The position numbers were made by a program, and so were the translations under genes. A model generated the notes under the pieces. It searched no databases and was not told where the DNA came from. It worked only from the letters and a program-made list of their open reading frames with translations. DNA of 64,000 bases from an uncultured Barnesiella sp. (lineage in GTDB: Bacteria > Bacteroidota > Bacteroidia > Bacteroidales > Barnesiellaceae_A): the NCBI GenBank assembly GCA_944321085.1, contig CALUJY010000010.1, positions 1-64,000 of the forward strand, given 5' to 3'. Below, piece after piece: positions 9,274-17,771 of the stretch. Positions within the stretch are counted from its first letter, which is position 1. Each line of letters opens with the position of its first letter.

Positions 9274-10737
9274 TTATCCGCGCGGTATCTTCAACCGCTG
9301 CCCGACATTTATTTTACTACTGCGCAAATTATTGGCCGCTTTCAACTGAGCTGTCGTAATATCATATTTTTGCGAGATAGTCCACAACGTCTCGCCTTTC
9401 TTCACGATATGATAGGAATTTTTCGACTTGCTCGACGATGAGGCGGCCGTCGTTTGCGACTTCGACTTCGAAGAACTGTCACCTGCTGCCATACCTACGA
9501 TGAGACGTTGGCCGGCTCTGATACGCGAACTTTTCAATCCGTTCCAACGTTTTAGCGAACTTACACTCACTCCATAGCGGCGGGCAATCGTCGAGAGAGT
9601 CTCACCGTTACGTATGCGGTGGTAACGTGTAGCCGTAAGTCCGGCAGGCTCCACAACACTACGTTTGGCATATTTGTCGGCATCATAGGCAAGAATAGAA
9701 TCTTGCATCTCGATATAGGCATATACCTGTTGCGAAGGCAACGTCAGCGAATAAGGCTTGCTATGCCCGGGAATACGCTCACGACGATACTGCGGATTCA
9801 GCTCGCAGAGCTCCTCGGTCGGAATACCGAGCACTGCCGAAATTTGGTCGAAATAGACATCGCGACACACCATAATAGAGTCTGTAATAAGCGGCTTTTC
9901 TGCCAATACAGGCACAATGTTGTGCTCTCGATAATAGGTCATGGCATAATTGGCAGCAATAAATGCCGGGACATAACCGCGTGTTTCACGAGGCAGAAAA
10001 TTATATATCTCCCAATAATCTGTTTTTCCACCAGCACGACGTATCGCTTTATTTACATTACCGGGGCCACAGTTATATGAAGCTATCACCAAATGCCAAT
10101 CGTGATAAATTTCATACATCTGCTTCAAATAACGAGCCGCAGCCTCACTCGACTTGTAAGGGTCGCGACGCTCATCGACCAATGAATTTACTTCAAGACC
10201 CATAAGCCGTCCTGTAGCCACCATAAACTGCCATAATCCGGCCGCTCCGGCACGCGATGTGGCATCAGGGCGCAAGGCCGATTCGATAACAGGAAGATAT
10301 TTCAATTCAAGAGGCAAACCCTCCTTTTCGAGAGCTTGCTCAAAAATGGGCATATAGTATATACTGCGACCTAAAAGCGTCTCCATAAGTCCGCGACGCC
10401 GTTGCATATACATATCTATATAACTTCTCACTATCTGGTTATAGGGCATATCTATGACGGTGGGAAGTTGTTGCAAGCGGCGTATATAAACCGAATCGGG
10501 ATAATTTACGTCGTAAGTGCGCTCGGCATCGTCAGCATCACTCACAGCATACTGGTCCATATACCAGTCGGCCATTGCATTATAAAAATCTGTCTCGAAG
10601 CTCTCGGGATAGACAATTGCATTGTCGGTAATGGTATCGCGAGCCGCAATCACAGACGGCTGCACCACCTCGGCAAAAGTCTGCGAAGATACTGCCAATA
10701 ACAGAGAAGAAAAAACAAAATTCAATATTCGCGTCAT
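9274..10737 (-). CDS. mltD: MltD-like lytic transglycosylase with two LysM domains
   Basis: Periplasmic enzyme that cleaves glycan strands of peptidoglycan, forming 1,6-anhydromuramyl ends. Length 487 residues. N-terminal signal peptide (residues 1-22, SSLLLAVSSQTFA), GH23/SLT domain (about 120-275) with catalytic E152 in PVIESAL followed by AAGLWQFM and the IASYNCGPGNV motif, then two LysM peptidoglycan-binding modules (372-414 and 442-485) joined by a Ser/Lys linker. I start at the ATG at 10737, where the signal peptide begins, 11 bases past the DUF5683 stop; longer frames overlap that gene. It is the last gene of the parA-parB-DUF5683 run. Confidence 0.93.
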   Translation of the reverse strand: MTRILNFVFSSLLLAVSSQTFAEVVQPSVIAARDTITDNAIVYPESFETDFYNAMADWYMDQYAVSDADDAERTYDVNYPDSVYIRRLQQLPTVIDMPYNQIVRSYIDMYMQRRRGLMETLLGRSIYYMPIFEQALEKEGLPLELKYLPVIESALRPDATSRAGAAGLWQFMVATGRLMGLEVNSLVDERRDPYKSSEAAARYLKQMYEIYHDWHLVIASYNCGPGNVNKAIRRAGGKTDYWEIYNFLPRETRGYVPAFIAANYAMTYYREHNIVPVLAEKPLITDSIMVCRDVYFDQISAVLGIPTEELCELNPQYRRERIPGHSKPYSLTLPSQQVYAYIEMQDSILAYDADKYAKRSVVEPAGLTATRYHRIRNGETLSTIARRYGVSVSSLKRWNGLKSSRIRAGQRLIVGMAAGDSSSKSKSQTTAASSSSKSKNSYHIVKKGETLWTISQKYDITTAQLKAANNLRSSKINVGQRLKIPRG

Positions 10738-10748
10738 ATCTTGTAAAT

Positions 10749-11555
10749 TCAAAAAGTAATTGCACATTGTAATCCTACGGCCGGCCAATGCGTCGGCGAA
10801 ACGGGAATCAACGCCGGTTTGACCACCATAGACAAATCGGGAGACATATCGAAGTGATATAACTCGGCATCGACATAAGCATCGAGGATGCACACCAGAT
10901 AGAGACCCACCATACCTACGATACAGTAATCGCGATAGTAACGATACGCATCTTTCCGCTGCTTCAATATATTGGTGAGCCAAGTCTTGTCAAGGTCTTC
11001 TTCGCGGTAGGTAGGAGGGAAGAAGTCCATGTAACTATTGGTAGTCGGGTCGCTATCCATAATATCGAGGTATGCCTGCTGGTAGTCCAAAAGCATACGA
11101 TTGTTCCACGAAGTAGCATATATCAACCCCACAAATCCACCCACCACGATGGGCAGTTTCCAATAGCGGCGGTTGTATATCTGTCCCAATCCGGGGAAGA
11201 GAGCCGAGAGCCACACGGCACGCATCCCCTCGGGGTTGAACGACGAGGTACGTACCGGAGGTAAAGGTTCAGGCAGTAAGAAAGTACTATCTACCAACGC
11301 CGAATCGACAACTTGTCCTGCATCCCAAGAACTTGAAAGGCTATCCAACGGCACAACATCGGGCTGTATTTCCGATTGCGTTTCGGCAGGCTGTACACTA
11401 TCGGGCAAGGTAGCTACGGGGTCGGGAGCCCTCGACACGTCTTGCGCCTGCGATATAGCAGGCACAGCTATCGACACGATGCACCATACTGCGCAAAGCC
11501 ATAAACGGCTTTGACAATAACGTGCGACAGTAACTATCCTCGACAGCAGAACCAT
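10749..11555 (-). CDS. DUF5683 domain envelope protein
   Basis: Unknown function; 268 residues. A long signal or anchor segment (about 18-37), a Pro/Ser/Asp-rich linker (38-100), then the DUF5683 core with the signature AVWLSALFPGLGQIYNRRYWKLP and two hydrophobic segments (IVVGGFVGLIYATSW and YCIVGMVGLYLVCILDAYVDA). The LPGLGQ-type motif is shared with small TM2-like membrane proteins. This gene commonly sits between parB and a LysM transglycosylase in Bacteroidetes, as here, with 9 and 11 bases to its neighbours. A link between chromosome segregation and the envelope is an inference from order only. Confidence 0.85.
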   Translation of the reverse strand: MVLLSRIVTVARYCQSRLWLCAVWCIVSIAVPAISQAQDVSRAPDPVATLPDSVQPAETQSEIQPDVVPLDSLSSSWDAGQVVDSALVDSTFLLPEPLPPVRTSSFNPEGMRAVWLSALFPGLGQIYNRRYWKLPIVVGGFVGLIYATSWNNRMLLDYQQAYLDIMDSDPTTNSYMDFFPPTYREEDLDKTWLTNILKQRKDAYRYYRDYCIVGMVGLYLVCILDAYVDAELYHFDMSPDLSMVVKPALIPVSPTHWPAVGLQCAITF

Positions 11556-11564
11556 ACAAATACC

Positions 11565-12431
11565 TTACTTCAACTTATCGAAAAGAGCCATCAAACGCTC
11601 CAAATCCTCTTCGTTCTTAAACGGTATGCTTATCTTGCCTTTGCCCTTCTCATCGCAACTGAACTGTACTTTTGCACCGAAGAAATCACTTAGATGCCGT
11701 CTCAACAGGTCATACTCCTGACGCATCGTCTTACGCGACGATTTCTTCTTCTCTTGCGGAGCGGAAGTCATGGCACGTACCAGCTCCTCGACTTTACGCA
11801 CCGACAAACCCTCTTTCACGATTGCCTTGTAGAGTTCCAGCTGGTCGGCCGCATTCTCCACAGCCAACAATGCGCGCGCATGTCCCATATCTATTAGTTT
11901 ATCGCGCAATCCTATCTGCACCTCGGCCGGCAATTTGAGCAGTCGTATATAGTTGGCTATCGTAGTACGTTTTTTCCCGATGCGCTCGCTCAGTTGCTCT
12001 TGTGTGAGACTGTGCTGCTCTATCAACTTCTTAAACGAGAGAGCTATCTCTATGGCATTGAGGTCTTCCCGCTGAATATTCTCTATAAGCGCCATCTCCA
12101 TGACGGCTTCATCCTCAACCGTGCGTATATAAGCCGGCACCGTGGCAAGACCTGCACGCTGTGCCGCTCTGTAACGCCGCTCACCGGCAATAATCTGGTA
12201 CTTGCCGTCGGGCATCTGCCGCAACGAAACGGGCTGTATAATGCCCAACTCGCGGATAGAGGCCGCCAATTCATCGAGGCTGGCATCATCAAATTCACGT
12301 CGCGGCTGGTTGGGGTTAGCGACTATGCGCGACAACTCTATCTCATTGATAGACGAAGTGCCGGCAGTCTCTATGTCGTCCATATTGATAAGGGCATCCA
12401 ACCCTCGTCCCAAAGCATTACGTTTCGTCAT
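11565..12431 (-). CDS. parB: Chromosome partitioning protein ParB
   Basis: CTP-dependent DNA clamp that loads at parS and spreads, working with ParA to separate origins. The 288 residues have the usual layout: N-terminal LGRGLDALI, the ParB/Srx CTPase domain with GERRYRA (83-89) and ENIQRE (117-122), helix-turn-helix (about 140-165, LTQEQLSERIGKKRTTIANY) and a C-terminal dimerisation domain (about 240-288). It begins 12 bases after the parA stop. A single weak parS-like palindrome is noted at 16947. Confidence 0.97.
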   Translation of the reverse strand: MTKRNALGRGLDALINMDDIETAGTSSINEIELSRIVANPNQPRREFDDASLDELAASIRELGIIQPVSLRQMPDGKYQIIAGERRYRAAQRAGLATVPAYIRTVEDEAVMEMALIENIQREDLNAIEIALSFKKLIEQHSLTQEQLSERIGKKRTTIANYIRLLKLPAEVQIGLRDKLIDMGHARALLAVENAADQLELYKAIVKEGLSVRKVEELVRAMTSAPQEKKKSSRKTMRQEYDLLRRHLSDFFGAKVQFSCDEKGKGKISIPFKNEEDLERLMALFDKLK

Positions 12432-12443
12432 AAGGCAAATATT

Positions 12444-13211
12444 CTATTCTTTATTTCTACTTATCAATTCCTTGGCTAACTGCATGTGATTGAGACTTCC
12501 GCGCGACTCGCTATCGTATAGAATAACAGGCAGCCCGTGGCTGGGAGCCTCACTCAAACGGATGTTACGTTGTATCACCGTGTCGAACACCATACGGCCG
12601 AAATGGCCTTTCAGCTCATCGTATATCTGGTTGGCCAACCGTAAACGCGCATCGTACATGGTGAGCAAAAAACCCTCTATTTCGAGTCGCGTATTGAGCT
12701 TGGCCTTGATTATCTTTATCGTATTGAGCAGCTTGCTGATGCCTTCAAGAGCAAAATACTCTGCCTGCACGGGAATTATCACCGAGTCGGCAGCCGTAAG
12801 AGCGTTGACTGTTATCAACCCCAACGACGGCGAACAGTCGATGAGTATATAGTCGTAATCGTCACTTACGGGCGATAAAAGCGACGCCATGACATTCTCG
12901 CGATGTTGCCTGTTAAGCAGTTCGAGCTCGGCACCTACCAAATTGATGTGCGAAGGTACTATATGCAATCCCGGCACAGGACTGTCGCACACCACCTCTT
13001 TAAGAGGACGGCCGTCAATCATACACTCGTAGACGGAACAAGCCACCGAACGAAGGTCTATACCCAAACCCGACGACGCATTAGCCTGCGGATCGGCATC
13101 GATCAATAATACTTTTTTATCAAGAACAGCCAGCGAAGCAGCCAAATTCATAGAAGTTGTGGTTTTCCCCACGCCTCCTTTTTGATTGGCTATTGCTATA
13201 ATTTTACCCAT
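12444..13211 (-). CDS. parA: Chromosome partitioning ATPase ParA/Soj
   Basis: Cytoplasmic ATPase of 255 residues that binds DNA as an ATP dimer and moves ParB-bound origins. Deviant Walker A KGGVGKTT (11-18) with the signature first lysine, Walker A' DADPQAN, and Walker B YILIDCSPSLG are present. The Soj-like small form has no N-terminal helix-turn-helix, as expected of a chromosomal copy. It is the first gene of a four-gene minus-strand run. Confidence 0.97.
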   Translation of the reverse strand: MGKIIAIANQKGGVGKTTTSMNLAASLAVLDKKVLLIDADPQANASSGLGIDLRSVACSVYECMIDGRPLKEVVCDSPVPGLHIVPSHINLVGAELELLNRQHRENVMASLLSPVSDDYDYILIDCSPSLGLITVNALTAADSVIIPVQAEYFALEGISKLLNTIKIIKAKLNTRLEIEGFLLTMYDARLRLANQIYDELKGHFGRMVFDTVIQRNIRLSEAPSHGLPVILYDSESRGSLNHMQLAKELISRNKE

Positions 13212-13579
13212 ATTATTCCATTTTACCGCTACAAAGAAACGACTTTTTTAGCATCTGCGCCTCACGGCCAAGGCATAAAATGCCCGAATTGTTGATAACT
13301 TGGCATTTTTGTTAATAACCTAAGGGGTAAACAGTTGCATCTGTCTCTCTTTTTCGCGCACACTCTCGATAAAACGTTTGCAAAGATAGTGCATGATAAA
13401 AAGAATTGCATGGTTTTTCATTTATCGAGGGCTTTGCCGCACTCTATTTTATGAAAAGATAACGCCCCAAAAGAAGGATGCAAAAAATCGTTACACAAAA
13501 CTCGCAATATGGCCTGCATCTTTCTTCTCTCGCCGATTTATGCTATATTTGTCACCCTAAACACGACCGATTCTTTTTT
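13212..13579. other. Divergent intergenic region, parA/surE
   Basis: A 368-bp AT-rich gap. Minus-strand TATCTTTG (13388-13381) is a possible -7 box for parA, though no good -33 element is present and the leader would be about 160 bases. TATATTTG at 13544-13551 faces surE. Two TGTTnATAA strings, 20 bp apart (13290 and 13310), resemble DnaA boxes with mismatches, but no dnaA or box cluster supports an origin. Confidence 0.5.
13544..13551 (+). promoter_or_regulatory. Putative -7 box for the surE operon
   Basis: TATATTTG fits TAnnTTTG and has TTTC 19 bases upstream as a near-match -33 element. It lies 29 bases before the surE ATG. Confidence 0.45.
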
Positions 13580-14377
13580 ATGGCAACACGATATACTTCC
13601 CCCACAACCAAGCCGCTCATTTTCATCACAAACGACGACGGCATAGAAGCCAAAGGATTGCGCCTACTCGCCGAGTACCTCGCCCCTCTCGGTGAAATTG
13701 TAACTGTGGCGCCCGACGGTCCTCGCTCGGGACAATCGGCAGCCATAACAGCCGGAATACCCTTGCGTGTGACCGAAACGACCTGCATACCGGGGTGCAA
13801 GGCATACAAAACCAACGGTACACCGGTAGATTGCGTGAAACTTTCGATGAACAATATCCTCGACCGCCGTCCCGACCTCCTTGTATCGGGCATCAACCAC
13901 GGCTCCAATTCGGGCGTTAGCGTCATCTACTCCGGTACGATGGGAGCTGTATTCGAGGGAGTAATACAAGGCATTCCCTCGGTGGGGTTCTCGTTATGCG
14001 ACCACGACCGCAATGCCGATTTCACCATTTGCCGACCGCTTATCGTTTCGTTGTGCCAAGCCATTTTAGAGAAAGGCTTACCCTCGGGAATAGGCCTCAA
14101 CGTAAACTTCCCGGCAGTAAAAGAGCTCAAAGGGGCGCACGTATGCCGTGCCGCCCGAGGATTATGGACCGAAGAGTACGACCGCCGCATAGACCCCTTC
14201 GGTCGTCCTTACTATTGGTTGACAGGAACATTCCGCAATGCCGAACCCGATAGCACCGATACCGACGAGTACTTTTTGGCACACGACATGGCAAGCATTG
14301 TTCCCGTGAGTATCGACCGCACCGACTACGACGTCATAAAACAAATACAAGATTTATCGCCACTACTCGACCGGTAA
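13580..14377 (+). CDS. surE: 5'/3'-nucleotidase SurE
   Basis: Metal-dependent phosphatase acting on nucleoside 5'- and 3'-monophosphates. At 265 residues it has the usual length. The metal-binding start ITNDDG (16-21, D19/D20) and the downstream PDGPRSGQSAAIT and SGINHGSNSG motifs supply the remaining ligands and phosphate-binding residues. I start at the ATG at 13580; 34 more in-frame codons upstream would precede or overlap the -7 box. It is the first gene of a run to DUF3467 with 24-base gap to tcdA. Confidence 0.95.
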   Translation: MATRYTSPTTKPLIFITNDDGIEAKGLRLLAEYLAPLGEIVTVAPDGPRSGQSAAITAGIPLRVTETTCIPGCKAYKTNGTPVDCVKLSMNNILDRRPDLLVSGINHGSNSGVSVIYSGTMGAVFEGVIQGIPSVGFSLCDHDRNADFTICRPLIVSLCQAILEKGLPSGIGLNVNFPAVKELKGAHVCRAARGLWTEEYDRRIDPFGRPYYWLTGTFRNAEPDSTDTDEYFLAHDMASIVPVSIDRTDYDVIKQIQDLSPLLDR

Positions 14378-14401
14378 AATACCGGCGCAGGCACTCTATA
14401 A

Positions 14402-15133
14402 ATGACACAGGCAATGACCGACGATTGGCTACAACGCACCTCGCTCCTCATAGGAGATAATGCCATGACAAAACTGCGGCAAAGCCGCGTTTTAGTCGTG
14501 GGCATAGGCGGTGTGGGAGCTTACGCCGCCGAAATGCTGGTACGTGCCGGTGTGGGCAGCATGACACTCATAGACAGCGACGAAGTGTCGCCTACCAACA
14601 TCAACCGGCAACTCATAGCCCTGCAATCGACCGTAGGACAACCTAAAACGGAGGTGCTGTCACAACGACTTCACAACATATCGCCGTATCTCGAACTCGA
14701 TGCGCGACAATGCTACCTTGAAGCCGACGATGCCGACAACCTGCTCGCGCAAGGATACGATTTCGTAATAGATGCCATAGATACCATCGCGCCTAAAACC
14801 GCCCTTCTGGCAGCCTGTGTGCGGCACAACATACCGGTAGTCTCTTCTATGGGCGCAGGAGCGCGGCTCGACCCCTCGCAGATACAATATGCCGACATAA
14901 GCAAGACCTACCGTTGCGGATTGGCAAGAGCAGTCCGCCTGAGACTGCGCAAAATGGGTATCGAGAGCGGTATTCCTGTTGTCTTTTCTACCGAGCAACC
15001 GCAGGAAAACGCCGTCATCGAGACAATAAGCGAACGCAACAAACGTTCCATTGTAGGAACCATCTCTTATATGCCTGTCATATTCGGCTGCTACTTGGCA
15101 GCTTTTGTCATACGCCAACTCTCGCAACCATGA
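14402..15133 (+). CDS. tcdA: tRNA threonylcarbamoyladenosine dehydratase TcdA
   Basis: E1-like enzyme (243 residues) that adenylates N6-threonylcarbamoyladenosine at tRNA position 37 to form its cyclic hydantoin. The nucleotide-binding loop GIGGVG is at 34-39, followed by [13 protein letters not shown], the MoeB/ThiF-type arginine finger segment. [16 protein letters not shown] and FSTEQP are typical of the CsdL/TcdA branch rather than ThiF or MoeB, and the zinc CxxC pairs of MoeB are absent. Its stop overlaps the lolD start by 4 bases (ATGA). A second possible start lies four codons in. Confidence 0.92.
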   Translation: MTQAMTDDWLQRTSLLIGDNAMTKLRQSRVLVVGIGGVGAYAAEMLVRAGVGSMTLIDSDEVSPTNINRQLIALQSTVGQPKTEVLSQRLHNISPYLELDARQCYLEADDADNLLAQGYDFVIDAIDTIAPKTALLAACVRHNIPVVSSMGAGARLDPSQIQYADISKTYRCGLARAVRLRLRKMGIESGIPVVFSTEQPQENAVIETISERNKRSIVGTISYMPVIFGCYLAAFVIRQLSQP

Positions 15134-15840
15134 TAGAGATAAGAAACATACATAAAAAGTACGACAACCTCGAAGTTCTGCGCGGTATAGACCTTCTTAT
15201 CCCCGACCACGAAATAGTAACCATCGTGGGGGCAAGCGGAGCCGGGAAAACCACCTTGTTGCAAATTATGGGCACACTCGAAAAGCCCACCGAGGGCTCT
15301 GTGCTGTTCGACGGGAAACGTATTGACAATATGAGCGACCGCGAGATGGCTCTCTTCCGCAACACTCATATCGGCTTTGTATTCCAGTTCCACCAGCTCT
15401 TGCCCGAATTTACGTCCATGGAGAATATCATGATTCCGGCACTGATAGGAGGAGCCAAACATGCCGAGGCAAAACAACGAGCCGAAGGGCTGTTGCAATA
15501 CTTGGGGCTCACCGACCGGAAAAACCACAAACCGTCGCAACTCTCGGGCGGCGAGAAACAACGGGTCGCCGTGGCACGAGCTTTGGTAAATCGTCCGGAA
15601 ATAATCCTCGCCGATGAACCGTCGGGCAGCCTCGACTCACACAACAAAAGCGAATTGCACAGACTTTTCTTCAATCTGCGCAAAGAATACGGCTACACAT
15701 TTGTCATCGTAACCCACGACGAGACTCTCTCGACCGTTGCCGACCGCGAAATACGTCTCAAAGACGGCATCGTCATCGCCGACTCGACACAAAATGCACC
15801 AGCACAAGACAATACCAATAACCCCGAAAATAACTTATAA
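15130..15840 (+). CDS. lolD: ABC transporter ATPase, LolD-type
   Basis: ATPase of a MacB/LolCDE-type transporter, most likely the lipoprotein-release system. It has 236 residues with Walker A GASGAGKT (34-41), Q-loop ([12 protein letters not shown]), signature LSGGEKQ (138-144), Walker B ILADEP (159-164) and a switch histidine (VTHDE). [20 protein letters not shown] is typical of LolD. The start ATG at 15130 overlaps the tcdA stop; longer upstream frame lies inside tcdA. No membrane partner is adjacent, so the LolC/E partner must be elsewhere. A C-terminal tail of about 20 Asn/Ala/Thr-rich residues is unusual. Confidence 0.9.
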   Translation: MIEIRNIHKKYDNLEVLRGIDLLIPDHEIVTIVGASGAGKTTLLQIMGTLEKPTEGSVLFDGKRIDNMSDREMALFRNTHIGFVFQFHQLLPEFTSMENIMIPALIGGAKHAEAKQRAEGLLQYLGLTDRKNHKPSQLSGGEKQRVAVARALVNRPEIILADEPSGSLDSHNKSELHRLFFNLRKEYGYTFVIVTHDETLSTVADREIRLKDGIVIADSTQNAPAQDNTNNPENNL

Positions 15841-15852
15841 TACATATCGAAC

Positions 15853-16533
15853 ATGAAACTACAAACCAACCATCTGATTGTGTCGTCAGCCCTCTTTATT
15901 GCCGGTTTAGCAATGCTCAGCAGTTGCAAAGAAGAAAATAGCGGCGGCCCTACCATCTTTTACAGCGACATCGTAACCTGCCACCTCAACGACGACGAAA
16001 GCGTATATTTCGAGCAAATACTCCGCGACGATAAGGGTAGCATCATCTTGCACCCCGACGAACCGGTCGTCAACGACGAGATACAGGAAAACCAACGCAT
16101 TTTGTTGCAATATATCGTCAACGGTACACCGAACGACAGTCTTTACAACATTACGGCCACCTATATCTCATCTATCCGATACGATACCATCGCTCATGCT
16201 CCGGCCGACTCTATTGCATCTTACCCCAACGATTTGGTGCGCATCAACGCATTGTGGCGGACAGGCGGATATATCAATTTCGACATCAGCCTCGAATACT
16301 ACTACCGCACGCACAAACTCGACCTTTTCTATAATCCCGAACAAACGGCAACCGATACGCTCGACGTAATACTGCGCCACGACCGCAACGACGACCTACA
16401 AGGATATTGGACACAGGCTTTTGCCTCATTCTATATCCCCGAGGTGTTGCAACCCGACTATAAAGCCATCCGTATCCATGCCAACACGCCCAACGAGCCC
16501 ATCGGATATACTGTAATAAAACTTCGTGACTGA
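15853..16533 (+). CDS. NigD-like lipoprotein
   Basis: Predicted lipoprotein of 226 residues: signal peptide with lipobox ending at C25 (AMLSSCKEE). The central part resembles the NigD N-terminal OB-like domain and the C-terminal part the NigD beta-sandwich (GGYINFDISLEYYYRTHKLDL, then LRHDRNDDLQGYWTQAFASF). NigD was first named in Bacteroides bacteriocin-associated loci, but the family is widespread and its role unknown. It sits 12 bases after lolD and 24 bases before DUF3467, so it may be expressed with the lipoprotein-sorting ATPase. Confidence 0.75.
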   Translation: MKLQTNHLIVSSALFIAGLAMLSSCKEENSGGPTIFYSDIVTCHLNDDESVYFEQILRDDKGSIILHPDEPVVNDEIQENQRILLQYIVNGTPNDSLYNITATYISSIRYDTIAHAPADSIASYPNDLVRINALWRTGGYINFDISLEYYYRTHKLDLFYNPEQTATDTLDVILRHDRNDDLQGYWTQAFASFYIPEVLQPDYKAIRIHANTPNEPIGYTVIKLRD

Positions 16534-16557
16534 CATTCACTAAAAATCAATACCACT

Positions 16558-16854
16558 ATGGAAGAAAAAAAAGAATTGCAAATAGAACTCTCGCCCGAAG
16601 TGGCAGAGGGTATATACTCTAACCTGGCAGTTATCTCGCACTCTTCGTCGGAGTTTGTCATCGACTTCGCCCGCATGATGCCGGGCATACCCAAAGCGCC
16701 GGTAAAAGCACGCATCGTACTCACAGCCGAACACGCCAAACGTCTCTTGCTCGCTTTGCAGGACAATGTAAACAAATTCGAGAAGCAATACGGCACCATC
16801 TTAGACCCGCGGGGCGGGATGCTTCCTTTCGTAGGTCCCGGCGGCAAAGCCTAA
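16558..16854 (+). CDS. DUF3467 protein
   Basis: Small soluble protein (98 residues) of a family of unknown function common in Bacteroidetes and some archaea. Recognisable segments are AEGIYSNLAVISHSSSEFVIDFARMMPG and RIVLTAEHAKRLLLALQDNVNKFE. No signal peptide or membrane segment. It is the last gene of the surE run; a strong hairpin begins 17 bases past its stop. Confidence 0.88.
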   Translation: MEEKKELQIELSPEVAEGIYSNLAVISHSSSEFVIDFARMMPGIPKAPVKARIVLTAEHAKRLLLALQDNVNKFEKQYGTILDPRGGMLPFVGPGGKA

Positions 16855-16871
16855 GATTTGCCCGCATACGA

Positions 16872-16911
16872 CAAGAGCTGCCATAAACCGATGAGTTTAT
16901 GGCAGCTCTTG
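16872..16911. terminator. Strong hairpin between convergent operons
   Basis: A perfect 17-bp stem (16872-16888 with 16895-16911; arm begins caagagctgccataaac) closes a six-base loop. It lies between the convergent DUF3467 and DUF3108 genes. There is no marked T-tract on either side, but the stem is strong enough to act in both directions. Confidence 0.75.
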
Positions 16912-16946
16912 CTATCTATAACGAGACATATAATATCGGCAGACTC

Positions 16947-17771
16947 CTACTCACGTGAGACAAGCATCACCTTCATAGAACCCACAGGCAACTTACCCTC
17001 CAATTGCAAAGGGATATAATCATCGACACTGAGCCACGCCGATATTTTGTCGCTGGTTCTCTTGCCCTCTCGGTCATAGAACCAAAAACGCAGATAGTAT
17101 GCCGCACACGGCTTTTCCATCACCTCTACGGTATCGATACCCATGTATTCTATATCAAGTTGCTCTATATTACGCCCCGAGAAAATAGGCTTGGAGAATA
17201 TATCGCCCACTTGCATATTGTAAAAAGGCAGTTGCCGCACGCGGTAAAAGATACTCAACATATCGTAAGCATCCCCCTCGACTGCCATAGGTATCTCCTC
17301 CCTGAAATCATTCTCTTTACGTGTCAAAACCGTATAGCCCATAGTACTGTCGTTGCGATAGGAATACGCAAGACTATCTATTTGATAGAACCTACCCTCA
17401 CGTGCTATCTTTACAAAAGTTTGCGGCTGCAAGTCTATGGCACGCATCTCGGCCACCAACGTGTCGCGCACCTTGAAGAGACGGTCGGCAAAAGGGAGAG
17501 TTTGTGCTGTCATGACAGCGCGATAACTATTGCTCTGCCGTTCTATCGCCAACGTGCCTATTGCTGCACGTTTCCATATAATTCCCCAATGATACACAAT
17601 ATCGTAAGTCAGATGCTCGCTCAGCGACTGCCCGGTGGACGACGACGAAGCAGAGCCTTCGGCGTAGACGGCAACAGACTGCAAAGGCAACAGCACTACA
17701 CATGCGATAAGCAGAGCCCTAAAAAGAACGGTATTGCGTACCTGTGAAGTTATTCGGCATAGTAGTTCCAT
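16947..17771 (-). CDS. DUF3108 exported protein
   Basis: Predicted periplasmic or outer-membrane-associated protein of 274 residues, function unknown. A signal peptide (about 13-37: TVLFRALLIACVVLLPLQSVAVYAEG) precedes the DUF3108 fold, seen in YDIVYHWGIIWKRAAIGTLAIE, FYQIDSLAYSYRNDST and SAWLSVDDYIPLQLEG. The start is set at ATG 17771; it lies 53 bases inside the end of the upstream gene, but no later ATG, GTG or TTG precedes the signal sequence, so a long overlap is needed. Translation is probably coupled to the upstream gene. Confidence 0.82.
   Translation of the reverse strand: MELLCRITSQVRNTVLFRALLIACVVLLPLQSVAVYAEGSASSSSTGQSLSEHLTYDIVYHWGIIWKRAAIGTLAIERQSNSYRAVMTAQTLPFADRLFKVRDTLVAEMRAIDLQPQTFVKIAREGRFYQIDSLAYSYRNDSTMGYTVLTRKENDFREEIPMAVEGDAYDMLSIFYRVRQLPFYNMQVGDIFSKPIFSGRNIEQLDIEYMGIDTVEVMEKPCAAYYLRFWFYDREGKRTSDKISAWLSVDDYIPLQLEGKLPVGSMKVMLVSRE

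Noticed and set aside
13290-13318. Two DnaA-box-like 9-mers 20 bp apart upstream of parA
   Set aside because: Only two, each with mismatches, and no dnaA gene, box cluster or other origin feature.
15571-15588. Sigma-54 promoter-like TGGCACG-N4-TTGG
   Set aside because: Inside the conserved part of the lolD reading frame (VARALV), where the sequence is constrained by the protein.
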